64,000 bases of DNA from Acidovorax sp. NB1 (GTDB lineage Bacteria > Pseudomonadota > Gammaproteobacteria > Burkholderiales > Burkholderiaceae_C). The stretch lies in assembly GCF_005405905.1 (NCBI RefSeq), contig NZ_BJHU01000006.1, positions 28,603-92,602 of the forward strand. Reading direction: 5' to 3'. The notes below the pieces were generated by a model that had not been told where the DNA came from, made no database searches, and was given only the letters and a program-made list of their open reading frames with translations. This document shows, piece by piece, positions 43,922 to 52,740 of the stretch. The translations under genes and the position numbers were made by a program. Numbering within the stretch: the first letter of the stretch is position 1; every line of letters begins with the position of its first letter.

Positions 43922-44416
43922 TCAGGTTGCCGAAGGGAAGATGCCTTGCAGCGCGATCACAAAGTTCAAGGTCAGGAATGGAGGCAGGTTCAGATGCGCC
44001 TGAGAACTGCCCACAGACGTAATGGCGTCTGCGCGGGCGGACGTTGTGGCTGATGCCGCATAGCTGCCACGGGATGCCGCGAAGACATTGCCAGCTGGCC
44101 CCGTAGCACGCCCCGTGGCGGATGTCGCCAGGGGCACATGGGTATGCATCGGCAATTCATTGATTGACAGGGTGTGGGCCTCCTCACCACCACGCTCACC
44201 GAGCGTATGGCTCTGGCCGACATGAATCGGAATACGCCCTCGAAAATCGGGCAGCGCGAAGTTCACGCGACCATCGCCACCAAAGGTCGTGCCCAGCAAA
44301 GAAAACAGCGCCTGGTTCTGGTTGATGGGCAGAAGCTGGCCGTTGCAAAGAGCCCAGCCTTTGGGCGCAAATGCAAACGAGACAATGCGAATCTCGGAGA
44401 GAAAAGGTTCTGCCAT
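43922..44416 (-). CDS. Phage tail collar-domain protein, copy B
   Basis: A 164-residue paralogue of the adjacent genes: FLSEIRIVSFAFAPKGWALCNGQLLPINQNQALFSLLGTTFGGDGRVNFALPDFRGRIPIHVGQ, then HTLSINELPMHTH and the ending PPFLTLNFVIALQGIFPS. It starts 4 bases after the stop of copy C and 24 bases before copy A, so the three are co-transcribed. Each differs mainly in the insert after the TH motif, which may set specificity. Confidence 0.9.
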   Translation of the reverse strand: MAEPFLSEIRIVSFAFAPKGWALCNGQLLPINQNQALFSLLGTTFGGDGRVNFALPDFRGRIPIHVGQSHTLGERGGEEAHTLSINELPMHTHVPLATSATGRATGPAGNVFAASRGSYAASATTSARADAITSVGSSQAHLNLPPFLTLNFVIALQGIFPSAT

Positions 44417-44420
44417 AGCG

Positions 44421-44927
44421 TCAGGTGGGAGACGGGAAAATACCGAAAAGCGAGATGATGAAGTTCACGCACAGGAAGGGTGGCCTGTTCTCATGCGGTT
44501 GGCTGCCACCAACTGACGGCAGCGTTCCCAAATGCATGTTCTGCGCAGCGGGGACTGCATTCACAAACGCCTTGTAGTCGCGGTGTCGGGCGGGCAAAGC
44601 CCCCACAGGAGAAGCCACGTAGCCCGTGCCGGTAGATGCTCTCAACACATGGTTGTGGCTGGGAATCTGGTTCACGGTTAGTGTGATTTCTTCCGCACCG
44701 CCCGTCTCCGCGAGGATGTAGCCGTTGCCCTGGTGAATCGGAATACGCCCGCGCAGATCAGGCACAGCGAAGGTGGCTTGCCCGTCACCACCGTACGTGG
44801 TGCCAATCAACTGAAACAACGTCTCGTTCTCAGAGATTTGCAGTAATTGCCCTTCACATAGGGCCCAGCCAGCGGGAGCAAAATTTCCGGCGAACATGCG
44901 TATTTCGCCAACGTAAGGTTGTGCCAT
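44421..44927 (-). CDS. Phage tail collar-domain protein, copy C (first in operon)
   Basis: A 168-residue paralogue: YVGEIRMFAGNFAPAGWALCEGQLLQISENETLFQLIGTTYGGDGQATFAVPDLRGRIPIHQG, NQIPSHNH and the ending PPFLCVNFIISLFGIFPS. The ATG at 44927 is chosen because homology begins there; the frame is open 58 codons further upstream into the divergent promoter region. It heads the operon that ends with the IPTL-CTERM giant. Confidence 0.9.
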   Translation of the reverse strand: MAQPYVGEIRMFAGNFAPAGWALCEGQLLQISENETLFQLIGTTYGGDGQATFAVPDLRGRIPIHQGNGYILAETGGAEEITLTVNQIPSHNHVLRASTGTGYVASPVGALPARHRDYKAFVNAVPAAQNMHLGTLPSVGGSQPHENRPPFLCVNFIISLFGIFPSPT

Positions 44928-45157
44928 GAAGCGCAGCGGGCCCGAAGGGCCGATGACATTGAGGGGGGATAACTGTCCGAGGTAGGTCCGCCAAAACGAA
45001 CCGACGCGTCGATAATCTAAGCACAACGCGCGGTGCGGAATATAGGGTGGTCCGCGCACAGGAGCAAGACAAATGTGGCGCCGCAGCAAAAACTGAGGCA
45101 AGATCGCTGCAGCGCGTCAGTGCCCTGAACCGACGCGACGCTGTCAGTCTCTGCAAT

Positions 45158-45568
45158 ATGAATCCTCAAAGACGCACTCTTCTCAAGGCCGCTGGCCTAG
45201 CGCACGCCGCAGCATCTGCGGGACTAGCCCATGCTGCAACCACATCTCGGCGTCAACAGCACGACCCGCACCCTACCACGCTGCTGCGTAGCCATTTCGT
45301 ACCGCTGACAGGCGAGACGTTTGAGTTTCGCAAAGCCGATGGCTTCCAAGCCACGGCGGTACTGCGACTGGCCAGCCCATTACCAGAGGCGAACGATGGT
45401 GAAGCCAGCTTTCGGCTGATCTTCCTGGCCACAGAGCATCAGCCGCTGAAGCAGGACACCTGGGATGTCTCTCACCCTGCCCTCGGCAGCCACGCAATTT
45501 TTGTAAGCCCGAATGATGCTGCGGGCTTTGAGGTGGAAGCTGTGTTCAACCGCCGCCAACCTGTCTAG
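45158..45568 (+). CDS. DUF6916-like secreted protein, Tat-type signal
   Basis: A 136-residue protein. RRTLLKAAGLAHAAASAGLAHA is a twin-arginine-type leader. The domain HFVPLTGETFEFRK ... EASFRLIFLATE ... WDVSHPALGSHAIFVSP ... FEVEAVFN resembles DUF6916, a small beta domain. The 46198-46665 protein shares the same ending pattern. It is divergent from the collar-gene operon, 230 bases apart, suggesting joint control and a common surface function. Family call is by eye. Confidence 0.65.
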   Translation: MNPQRRTLLKAAGLAHAAASAGLAHAATTSRRQQHDPHPTTLLRSHFVPLTGETFEFRKADGFQATAVLRLASPLPEANDGEASFRLIFLATEHQPLKQDTWDVSHPALGSHAIFVSPNDAAGFEVEAVFNRRQPV

Positions 45569-45701
45569 AGCGCTGCTGCTTTTTTTGCGGTCCCTCTCGG
45601 TGCTGCGGCCGCTCAGCCCATGCATACGCTGCGGCAGCCTATCCGAGCAATCTCGGCGTGTTCTCTGGTGGCACGTAGGACTTGGGTACATCGCCCTCTG
45701 A

Positions 45702-46175
45702 TCAGGCCTGGTTGACCGGGCGCCGCATGCGCACATAGACACCCTCAACCGCTTCATGCACGAAGCCCTCGCGCACATACAGGCCGTAGGCAGGGTTGTT
45801 CGCTTCCACAAACAAGAGCGTTTCTCGGCCTTCTCGATCCGCCCGCTCAAGCACTGCGCGCACGAGGGCTGTACCCCACCCGCGCCCGCGCCAGGCGGGC
45901 ATAAGCGTAATATCCATCAGGCGCAGCGGGCCTGGTGCCGTTCCGAGGTACAGGCGGCCAACGCGCTCTCCCTCGTACTCCGCCAACAGGAACAGCGCCC
46001 CCGGGTAGTGAGAACGGTAGTGTCTATCCTGCAACGCGAACTGCGAATCGGAAAACGCCTGCTTCTGCACCTCCGTCCAAACAGTCATCGCCAGTTCCGG
46101 GTCCCGCACGGTGCGGTACAACGCACGCAAAAAAGGCAGGTCCTCTTCGCCGACAGTTCTTAGCCGCATCCCCAT
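45702..46175 (-). CDS. GNAT-family N-acetyltransferase
   Basis: A 157-residue protein. LRTVGEEDLPFLRALYR, YLGTAPGPLRLMDITLMPAWRGRGWGTALVRAVLERA (motif A, R-G-x-G-W-G acetyl-CoA loop) and LFVEANNPAYGLYVREGF are the GNAT core. The start MGMRLRTV at 46175 keeps the family length and does not overlap the upstream gene; the longer frame would. It begins 22 bases after the DUF6916-like gene and is probably co-transcribed. Substrate unknown. Confidence 0.88.
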   Translation of the reverse strand: MGMRLRTVGEEDLPFLRALYRTVRDPELAMTVWTEVQKQAFSDSQFALQDRHYRSHYPGALFLLAEYEGERVGRLYLGTAPGPLRLMDITLMPAWRGRGWGTALVRAVLERADREGRETLLFVEANNPAYGLYVREGFVHEAVEGVYVRMRRPVNQA

Positions 46176-46197
46176 CGGCAGGGGTGACAGGCCCCAC

Positions 46198-46665
46198 TCA
46201 CACCACATGCGAAAAGCATGCCTCGTATGCGAACCCAGCAGGCAAGCGTGCAACAGGAGTCATGAACACAGCAAAATCGCCCAACTCGGAATGCCGCAGT
46301 TGATACGTTCCCTGAGCAAGGAAACTGTCTGCCGGGCCTTCAAAACAGATGGCGAACTGGTGAACACCCGGTGCAGCGGGAGACTCGGCAACACTGCTGA
46401 CTTCCAGTTTCACATCAACTGGGCCGGCCGCCGTTGGCGCAATGGCCAGAATCTGCTGGCCAACAAAGCGCTGCGCATCAACCCACGTCAGTTGGCGAGC
46501 GTACAAGGCGGGTTCCAACACGGCAAAGCTCCAATATTCAGCAGTAACAATTGCGCCCCAGCCACCCGCACATTGCCCTGTGGTGGAGCCCGAGAAGTAT
46601 AGCGAGGAGGGCGCCCATGCAGACGCCAGCGCGTTGTCAAGCTCTTGACGACAAGCATAGAGCAC
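46198..46665 (-). CDS. DUF6916-like protein without signal peptide
   Basis: A 155-residue protein. The C-terminal two-thirds, FVGQQILAIAPTAAGPVDVKLEVS ... HQFAICFEGPADSFLAQGTYQLRHSELGDFAVFMTPV ... YEACFS, resembles DUF6916 and the protein at 45158-45568. The first 45 residues are unlike the family, and a later GTG start is possible. It forms a two-gene unit with the GNAT gene and is part of the collar/giant surface-protein neighbourhood. Confidence 0.65.
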   Translation of the reverse strand: MLYACRQELDNALASAWAPSSLYFSGSTTGQCAGGWGAIVTAEYWSFAVLEPALYARQLTWVDAQRFVGQQILAIAPTAAGPVDVKLEVSSVAESPAAPGVHQFAICFEGPADSFLAQGTYQLRHSELGDFAVFMTPVARLPAGFAYEACFSHVV

Positions 46666-46759
46666 GCCCCTCGCCTACACTTTCGAGCGCTGGCACCGTG
46701 CACCTACTCAACACGCCACGCGACGCGCCCGTCTGGCCCTCGATTTTTTTGTTTCCTGC

Positions 46760-47671
46760 ATGACCCCACCCACAACCGCTGCCGCCCCGATGCAGGCTAC
46801 CTCCTCCGGCAACCTGCGCGGCATCGTCGCCATGGTGGCTGCCGTGGGCTTCTTCTCACTGATGGACGCACTGCTCAAGACCCTCACGGCGCACTACCCG
46901 GCCATGCAGGTCGCCGCGCTGCGGGGCTGGGCCGCGCTGCCGCTGGTGGCCCTGTATGTGCTGTGGCGCGGCGAGGTGCCCCGGCTGCTCCAGGTGCGCT
47001 GGCCGCTGCACCTGCTGCGCGGCGGGCTCAACGTGGCCATGCTGGCGCTGTTTGCCTTTGCCATCCGCGAGCTGGCGCTGGCCGAGGCCTACACGCTGTT
47101 CTTCATCGCGCCGCTACTGATCACGGCGCTCTCTACCGTGGTGCTGCGCGAAAAGGTGCGCGCCGCCCACTGGGTGGCGATTGCGCTGGGCATGGTGGGC
47201 GTGCTGGTGGCACTGCGCCCCAGCCAGGAGGCGTTTTTCACCCTGGGGGCGCTGGCAGTGCTGGCGGCGGCGGTCTGCTATGCCGTGTCGGCCATCACGG
47301 GCCGCCTGCTCACGCGCACCGATTCCAGCGCCAGCCTGGTCTTCTGGACCACCACCTTGCTGGCCCTGGGCGCAGGCACGCTGGCCTGGCCGCAGTGGGT
47401 GGGCGTGGCCCAGGCGCACTGGCCGCTGGTGGCAGGGCTGGCAGTGACCGGCTTTGCGGGCCAGCTGGCGATCACCGAGGCCTTCCGCCACGGGCAGGCG
47501 TCGGTGGTGGCGCCGTTTGAATACACGGCCCTGGCCTGGGGCATGGGGCTGGACTGGGTGCTGTGGCAAACCGTGCCCGGCTACAGCACCCTGCTGGGGG
47601 GCGCCATCATCATTGGCAGCGGCCTGTATCTGGTGCGCCAGGAGCGCACGCAGGCCGTGGTGCCGCCCTGA
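46760..47671 (+). CDS. EamA/DMT-superfamily transporter
   Basis: A 303-residue protein with ten hydrophobic segments in two EamA repeats: GIVAMVAAVGFFSLMDALLK ... LRGGLNVAMLALFAFAIRELALAEAYTLFFIAPLLITALSTVVLREKV, and the second half ending FEYTALAWGMGLDWVLW. The EAYTLFFIAPLLITALS segment is typical of RhaT/S-adenosylmethionine-like DMT exporters. It probably exports a metabolite. Monocistronic. Confidence 0.9.
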   Translation: MTPPTTAAAPMQATSSGNLRGIVAMVAAVGFFSLMDALLKTLTAHYPAMQVAALRGWAALPLVALYVLWRGEVPRLLQVRWPLHLLRGGLNVAMLALFAFAIRELALAEAYTLFFIAPLLITALSTVVLREKVRAAHWVAIALGMVGVLVALRPSQEAFFTLGALAVLAAAVCYAVSAITGRLLTRTDSSASLVFWTTTLLALGAGTLAWPQWVGVAQAHWPLVAGLAVTGFAGQLAITEAFRHGQASVVAPFEYTALAWGMGLDWVLWQTVPGYSTLLGGAIIIGSGLYLVRQERTQAVVPP

Positions 47672-47702
47672 CGACGGCGGCGCCGCTGCACCATCGATTG
47701 CG

Positions 47703-47777
47703 CATTAAAAACTACAAATTTGATAGCAAATAAACGAATACCAGCGCGCGGAAACGGCCAATTTTTCTCAATAAAAC
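47703..47777 (+). repeat. Dispersed intergenic repeat, copy 9
   Basis: CTACAAATTTGATAGCAAAT, then CCAGCGCGCGGAAACGGCCA and ATTTTTCTCAATAAAA. Ends 15 bases before the DUF924 start. Confidence 0.7.
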
Positions 47778-47791
47778 CGGACACTCAGCCC

Positions 47792-48331
47792 ATGCAAGCC
47801 CACGACATCCTGCACTTCTGGTTTGAAGAACTCACGCCCGCGCAGCACTTTGCCCAGAGCGACGCGCTGGACGCGCAGATCCGCACCCGGTTTGGCGCCA
47901 CCTGGCAGGCCGCGCAGCAGTGCGAGCTGTGGGCCTGGCGCGCCACGCCCCTGGGGCGTCTGGCCGAGATCCTGGTGCTGGACCAGTTCTCGCGCAACCT
48001 GCACCGGGGATCGCCGCTGGCGTTTGCCCAGGATGCCCAGGCCCTGGCGCTGGCCCAGGAGCTGGTGGCCGGGGGGCACGATGCCACGCTGACGCCCATG
48101 CAGCGCGCCTTTGCCTACATGCCCTACATGCACAGCGAGTCGGCCGCCATCCATGCGCAGGCCCTGGTGCTATTTGACCAGCCGGGGCTGGAGAACAACC
48201 TGCAGTTTGAAGTGCGCCACCGCGACATCATTGCGCGCTTTGGGCGCTACCCGCACCGCAACGCGGTGCTGGGGCGCAGCTCCACGCCCGAGGAGCTGGC
48301 GTTTTTGCAGCAGCCCGGATCGTCTTTCTAA
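47792..48331 (+). CDS. DUF924 family protein
   Basis: A 179-residue all-helical protein. ILHFWFEELTPAQHFAQSDALDAQIRTRFG, LAEILVLDQFSRNLHRGSPLAFAQDAQAL and FAYMPYMHSESAAIHAQALVLF plus HRDIIARFGRYPHRNAVLGR are the DUF924 signature blocks. The function of the family is not established. Monocistronic. Confidence 0.92.
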   Translation: MQAHDILHFWFEELTPAQHFAQSDALDAQIRTRFGATWQAAQQCELWAWRATPLGRLAEILVLDQFSRNLHRGSPLAFAQDAQALALAQELVAGGHDATLTPMQRAFAYMPYMHSESAAIHAQALVLFDQPGLENNLQFEVRHRDIIARFGRYPHRNAVLGRSSTPEELAFLQQPGSSF

Positions 48332-48355
48332 GCCGCCAGGCGCGCCGCGCTCCGG

Positions 48356-49291
48356 TCAGATCGGCCGCGTGAGATACACCGCCTCGCGCCCCACGATGGG
48401 CTCGCGCGTGGGCATCATCACCGTGCAGTCGTCGCACAGCGCGCGGATCTCGTGCGGGCCATCGGTGGCGATGAGCTCGCCCTTGGCAAACACCTCAAAG
48501 CCCTGCACCGGCCGCGCAAAGCGGAAGTCTGCCGTGCGCACCATGCAGGTCTCCAGCAGCTCGTAGCGGCGCTGTGCATCAGGCGCGGGCCGGCCGGCAG
48601 GCGGGGCGATCAGGCCAAAGTGCGCCAGAAAATCCAGCGCCGCCGCCGTGGCCACATCGGCCGCCGATTGCAGGAAATGCTGCCCACACTCCACCACCAG
48701 GGCCACGCCCGTGCCATCGGCCTGGCCGTGGCGGCCATGCTGGATGAGCGGCGTGCCCGAACCGAGCCCACTGGGCATCACCAGGTGCACGGGCGGGCGG
48801 CCCAGGGCCAGCGCAACCTCGGCGTTGCGCGGATAGGCGGGGTAGACCCAGAACGGCTGCACGTCCTGGCTGGTGGAATGGATGTCGAGGATGTGGTCGG
48901 CCGCAGCCACCACCGGGCGCAAGGCGCGGGCACGGTTCAGCTCGGGGCTGTCTGCGGTGCCGTCCAGCTCGGCCGCCGACCACACGCGGTTGAGGTTGTG
49001 CACCAGCTGGCGGCTTTCAAATGGGCGGCTCTGGTCAAACGACTCGTAGGCGGCCACGTTGGCAAAGCTGATGGTCAGGGTGCCAACAAGGGGGCGCACG
49101 CCCGTGTCCAGCAGGTGCGTGGCGGCCACCATGCCGCAGATCTCGTTGCCGTGCGTGAGGGCGTTGATGAGCACATGGGGGCCGGGCTTGCCCGACTCGA
49201 AGCGGTGCACATAGTCGATGCCCACATTGCCCTGGCGGTAGGCCGAAAGGTCGCGGGGCAGGACTTCAAAAACGGGAGGATTTTGGGACAT
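48356..49291 (-). CDS. Succinylglutamate desuccinylase/aspartoacylase family protein
   Basis: A 311-residue zinc deacylase. NALTHGNEICG holds His and Glu ligands, DIHSTSQD the third ligand, and VVECGQHF the catalytic glutamate; NLNRVW supplies the substrate arginine. These enzymes remove acyl groups from amino acids or related compounds. The second M14-clan gene of the window after 5710-6654, and not close to it in sequence. Monocistronic and divergent from the 1057-residue fusion gene. Confidence 0.85.
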   Translation of the reverse strand: MSQNPPVFEVLPRDLSAYRQGNVGIDYVHRFESGKPGPHVLINALTHGNEICGMVAATHLLDTGVRPLVGTLTISFANVAAYESFDQSRPFESRQLVHNLNRVWSAAELDGTADSPELNRARALRPVVAAADHILDIHSTSQDVQPFWVYPAYPRNAEVALALGRPPVHLVMPSGLGSGTPLIQHGRHGQADGTGVALVVECGQHFLQSAADVATAAALDFLAHFGLIAPPAGRPAPDAQRRYELLETCMVRTADFRFARPVQGFEVFAKGELIATDGPHEIRALCDDCTVMMPTREPIVGREAVYLTRPI

Positions 49292-49393
49292 GGGGGGCCA
49301 TTAATAAGACAACACATCATTGTCTGCGCAAAGCCCCATGCGTGCATGGCTGCGGTGTACGATGCCCGCCGGTTTTGCTCCACACCGCGCCCC

Positions 49394-52300
49394 ATGCCCA
49401 CTGCCCGACTTTGCCCGCTGGCCGACGTGGCCGCCCTGATCCCTGCCGACTGCTGGATGGCCGAGCGCCTGGCCCAGGACCCTGGCGCGCTGGCCGATGA
49501 AACCGTGCTGTGGATCACCGGCGACGTGCAGGTGCCCGAGCTGCACCTGGATGCGCCCCTGGCCAGCGGCAGCCCGCTGCGAGACATGGTCGAACGCAGC
49601 GCCCCAGGCACCACCACCCCGAAGCGCGCCCCCTTTCTGATCCTGGTCGAAGGCCAGCTGCAGATCGACGGCGCGCTGACCTGCGACAACACCGACGGTG
49701 CCACCCACCTCATCGTCCGGGGCGACGCCCAGGTGCACAACGCCGTGGTGGGTGGGCAGCTGCTGTATGTGCAGGGCGCACTGCGGGTGCGGGGCCTGCT
49801 GTGGGGCCACTACAACCACGGCGAGCTGCGCGTGCAAGGCGGGCTGCAGGCCCGCGTGGCGCTGTTCACCGACGAATACCACCTGCACATCGAAGGCCCC
49901 GAGCAGGTGGAGTTTCTGCTGGACGAGGTTCGCCCCGTGCACCACCTGGCGGAGTTCTCCGGCGAGGTGCTGGGCGCCGTGTTCGCCCCGGAATTTCTTC
50001 ATGGGGCAGCGTCGGGCGAAGAGGGCCTGGCGGCGATGCTGGACCGCCCGCAGGTGGTGGCCGCCGTGCGGGCCGGTGACAGCGCGGTGCACAGCAGCGC
50101 AGACATCCACGCCGCCTGGCCGCTGGCGCACGACCTGTGTGCCGACAACGCCATCAGCGTGCAGAACATCCTGACCGTGGTGCACACGCAGGTCATCGCA
50201 CACAAGGAGCACAAGGCCTATGGCTGGTTCCAACAGACCGACTTTTCGATCTGCCAGCGGCATGTGGACGAAGACGGCGACCAGCGCGACGACAACGTGT
50301 TCATCACCGTCTGGAAAACCTGGGACTTCTACCTCTCGGTCGAGCAGACGCCCGCACCCCAGGGCCTTCTGCAGCGGCTGGCGGCCACGCTGCTGCGCCG
50401 CAGCGTGCCCACCGCGCCACAGCTCACCCTGCTGTACCGCCGCTACAACCAAGGCGAGGCGGGCGAATGGCAGGCGCTGGCCGAGGGCACCGATCCCGAA
50501 GCCTGGCAGGCCTGCCAGCGCGCCTGGCGTGGCGTGCTCGACTACGTGCGCAAGGCCGTGGGCCAGCACCGCGCGCGCTACCCGCTCCACCAGCGCCTGG
50601 TGGCCACGCTGACGGCCGAGCGCATCGAATCCCTCACCAGCCTGCCCGTGTTCACCGACCAGTACAACGACTGGTGGGACAGCGACCGCAACGGCTGGTG
50701 GGAGGGCGGCATCTGGGTGGGCGCACGCCAGCCTTGCATGCACGACGGCGAGCCCTGGGGGCGCGCGCTCAAGCTCAGCTGGCACAACGGCGACGACGCA
50801 CCGGGCGACGACGAAGACAACGCCCACAGCGCATACCAGATCAACATCGACGAAGCCCGCGACGGCCCTGCGGTGGTGGAGTTCACCTGCGCCCAGCGCC
50901 AGAACGACAGCCGCGCCCCGCTGCCCCGGGGGGCGGCCGACCACATCGCCCGCCTGCTGCGCTTTTATGGCGCGATGGAAGTCCGCATCCGCGCCCAGGC
51001 CGAACAGGATGCCGCCCGCCAGGCCGAGGCCCGGCGCATTGAAGCAGCAGTGCACCTGCTGGCCACCCCGCCCCTGGCATCCGATGTGCCCGATGTGGCG
51101 GTCTTCCCGCTGGAGCTGATGGAGCTGTCGGCCCAATGGCAAACCGACGGCCAGGCCTATGTAGCCACCGTGCGCGCCCACCAGCTGGCGCAAGACAACC
51201 CCGAGCCCACGGCGGACGACGCGGCCGCTGCAGCCGCGACAGACGATGAAGGTGACGACGAAGAGGAGGAAGAGGAAGACAACACCCTGCCCCCCGACCC
51301 GCGCAAGGCCGCCGCGCCCACCGTGCTGCAGCTGGCACGCGTGGTGCACCGGCATGCCGACGCCGACCTGTGCGAGCGCTTCCGCCAGCGGTTTGCATTT
51401 GCTCCCGACGCCTTTGTGCAGCGCGCCGCCAATGCGGGCTGCTTCATCGGCCCGGTGATCGCGCTGGACGACGGCCGCGTGCTGGCACGCATTGGCCCCG
51501 CCTACGACGACACCGCGCACTGGGTGGCCGTGCAGGGCCCGCACCACCAGCCGCTGCCCGCACTGCGCGGCGTGGGCCGCTCCCCCAACCGGCACATCTT
51601 TGCCCAGAGCGACGGCCAGCAGATCACCACCCACCAGGGCTTTGACGGCCCGGCGATCGCGCGCTTTGCCCTGCCCCGTGGCAACGAGGGCCTGCCACCC
51701 CATGTGCATGTGGCCCCCGGCCCCCTGGGGCAGCGCTGCGACGAACTCATCCCCTTCAACGACGGCCAGCGGGTGCTGCTGCGCAACCCCACCGGCATCT
51801 ACCTGCTCACCCCCACGGACAACAACGGCAGCAATGAGGATGGCGGTGTAAAACGCCTGCACCCGCAAACCTTTGACGAAGACGGCCCCTACACCTGGCC
51901 CAAGAACCAGATGGACGAAGAGGTGGGCGGCCAGACCATCACCACGCTGGCGCTCGACATGCTGCACATGGCCCTCTCGCCCGACGAGCGCCACATCGCC
52001 GTGGGCGACCAGGACAGCAGCCACATCCTGCTCGATGCCCGGGGCAATTTGGTGGCCGAATACGACCCGCAGTCGTCCTACCCGCACCACACGGCCTTCT
52101 CGCACGACGGCACGCGCCTCTTCGCCAACTCATGCCACTTCTACTGGGGCAACACCCTGTCGGTGCCCCTCGCGCCGTTCCCGCCGCCAGTGGCACAGGA
52201 GCAGGCCGACGCGCCGCAGCACACATCCGCCGACGCAGAAGACCTGCCCACGCTGGACGACCGCTGCCGCGTCTACGCCTCGGCCACCCAGCCCGGCTTG

Positions 52301-52567
52301 GTGGTCCTGGGCGACGCCGACGGCTACCTGCACGCCCTCAGCGACGACGGCCAAGCCCTGTGGCGCCACCACATCGGCAGCACCATCAGCGGCATGGACA
52401 TGGCCCCCGACGGCAGCGTGCTGTGGGCTGCGAGCTACGGCGGCTACCTGGTACGGCTGGAACGCAGCGAGGCGGGCATGGACCCGTACTCGATTGGGAC
52501 ATCGCCGTATGTGGAGACCAGCCGGTGGATTTTTTGGGGGGATGAGACGGGGCCGGTGCGGTGGTAA
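49394..52567 (+). CDS. Large beta-solenoid/beta-propeller fusion protein of unknown function
   Basis: A 1057-residue protein without signal peptide. Residues about 30-190 have regularly repeating beta strands (FLILVEGQLQIDGALTCDNTDGATHLIVRGDAQVHNAVV), like a polymer-forming or beta-solenoid domain; about 200-580 hold a domain rich in Trp and acidic residues (DNVFITVWKTWDFYLS, DQYNDWWDSDRNGWW). A very acidic tract (about 614-625, DDEGDDEEEEEEDN) is a linker. Residues about 640-1057 form WD40/PQQ-like propeller blades (DDGRVLARIGP, MLHMALSPDERHIAVGDQDSSHILLDARGNLVAEYD, GYLHALSDDGQALWRHHIGSTISGMDMAPDGSVLWAASYGG). I do not know a named family for the whole. Two small secreted proteins follow. The fusion could be a toxin-immunity or contact-dependent protein; this is speculation. 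Confidence 0.8.
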   Translation: MPTARLCPLADVAALIPADCWMAERLAQDPGALADETVLWITGDVQVPELHLDAPLASGSPLRDMVERSAPGTTTPKRAPFLILVEGQLQIDGALTCDNTDGATHLIVRGDAQVHNAVVGGQLLYVQGALRVRGLLWGHYNHGELRVQGGLQARVALFTDEYHLHIEGPEQVEFLLDEVRPVHHLAEFSGEVLGAVFAPEFLHGAASGEEGLAAMLDRPQVVAAVRAGDSAVHSSADIHAAWPLAHDLCADNAISVQNILTVVHTQVIAHKEHKAYGWFQQTDFSICQRHVDEDGDQRDDNVFITVWKTWDFYLSVEQTPAPQGLLQRLAATLLRRSVPTAPQLTLLYRRYNQGEAGEWQALAEGTDPEAWQACQRAWRGVLDYVRKAVGQHRARYPLHQRLVATLTAERIESLTSLPVFTDQYNDWWDSDRNGWWEGGIWVGARQPCMHDGEPWGRALKLSWHNGDDAPGDDEDNAHSAYQINIDEARDGPAVVEFTCAQRQNDSRAPLPRGAADHIARLLRFYGAMEVRIRAQAEQDAARQAEARRIEAAVHLLATPPLASDVPDVAVFPLELMELSAQWQTDGQAYVATVRAHQLAQDNPEPTADDAAAAAATDDEGDDEEEEEEDNTLPPDPRKAAAPTVLQLARVVHRHADADLCERFRQRFAFAPDAFVQRAANAGCFIGPVIALDDGRVLARIGPAYDDTAHWVAVQGPHHQPLPALRGVGRSPNRHIFAQSDGQQITTHQGFDGPAIARFALPRGNEGLPPHVHVAPGPLGQRCDELIPFNDGQRVLLRNPTGIYLLTPTDNNGSNEDGGVKRLHPQTFDEDGPYTWPKNQMDEEVGGQTITTLALDMLHMALSPDERHIAVGDQDSSHILLDARGNLVAEYDPQSSYPHHTAFSHDGTRLFANSCHFYWGNTLSVPLAPFPPPVAQEQADAPQHTSADAEDLPTLDDRCRVYASATQPGLVVLGDADGYLHALSDDGQALWRHHIGSTISGMDMAPDGSVLWAASYGGYLVRLERSEAGMDPYSIGTSPYVETSRWIFWGDETGPVRW

Positions 52568-52740
52568 GTTGGAGCAGGCCCGTGCGTGGCGTGGAACGGG
52601 CATTGGGGTGCTCACACTCCTCGCGTTCGCTCGCTATAGTCGGCTCGGTGCCGCGCTACCGGGTTTCATGAAACTCTTGAACCAGGGTATCCGCGCGGTG
52701 GCTGCAAACCCAGGCCACAGGCCACCTTCAGGAGCAACCC

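Noticed and set aside
43379..44927. Prophage tail genes
   Set aside because: Only collar-domain genes are present; no capsid, terminase, lysis, integrase or other tail genes are nearby.
49301..52105. Long minus-strand frame opposite the 1057-residue gene
   Set aside because: It is a GC-rich shadow: low-complexity His/Arg/Gly-rich composition, no motif, and no start signal.
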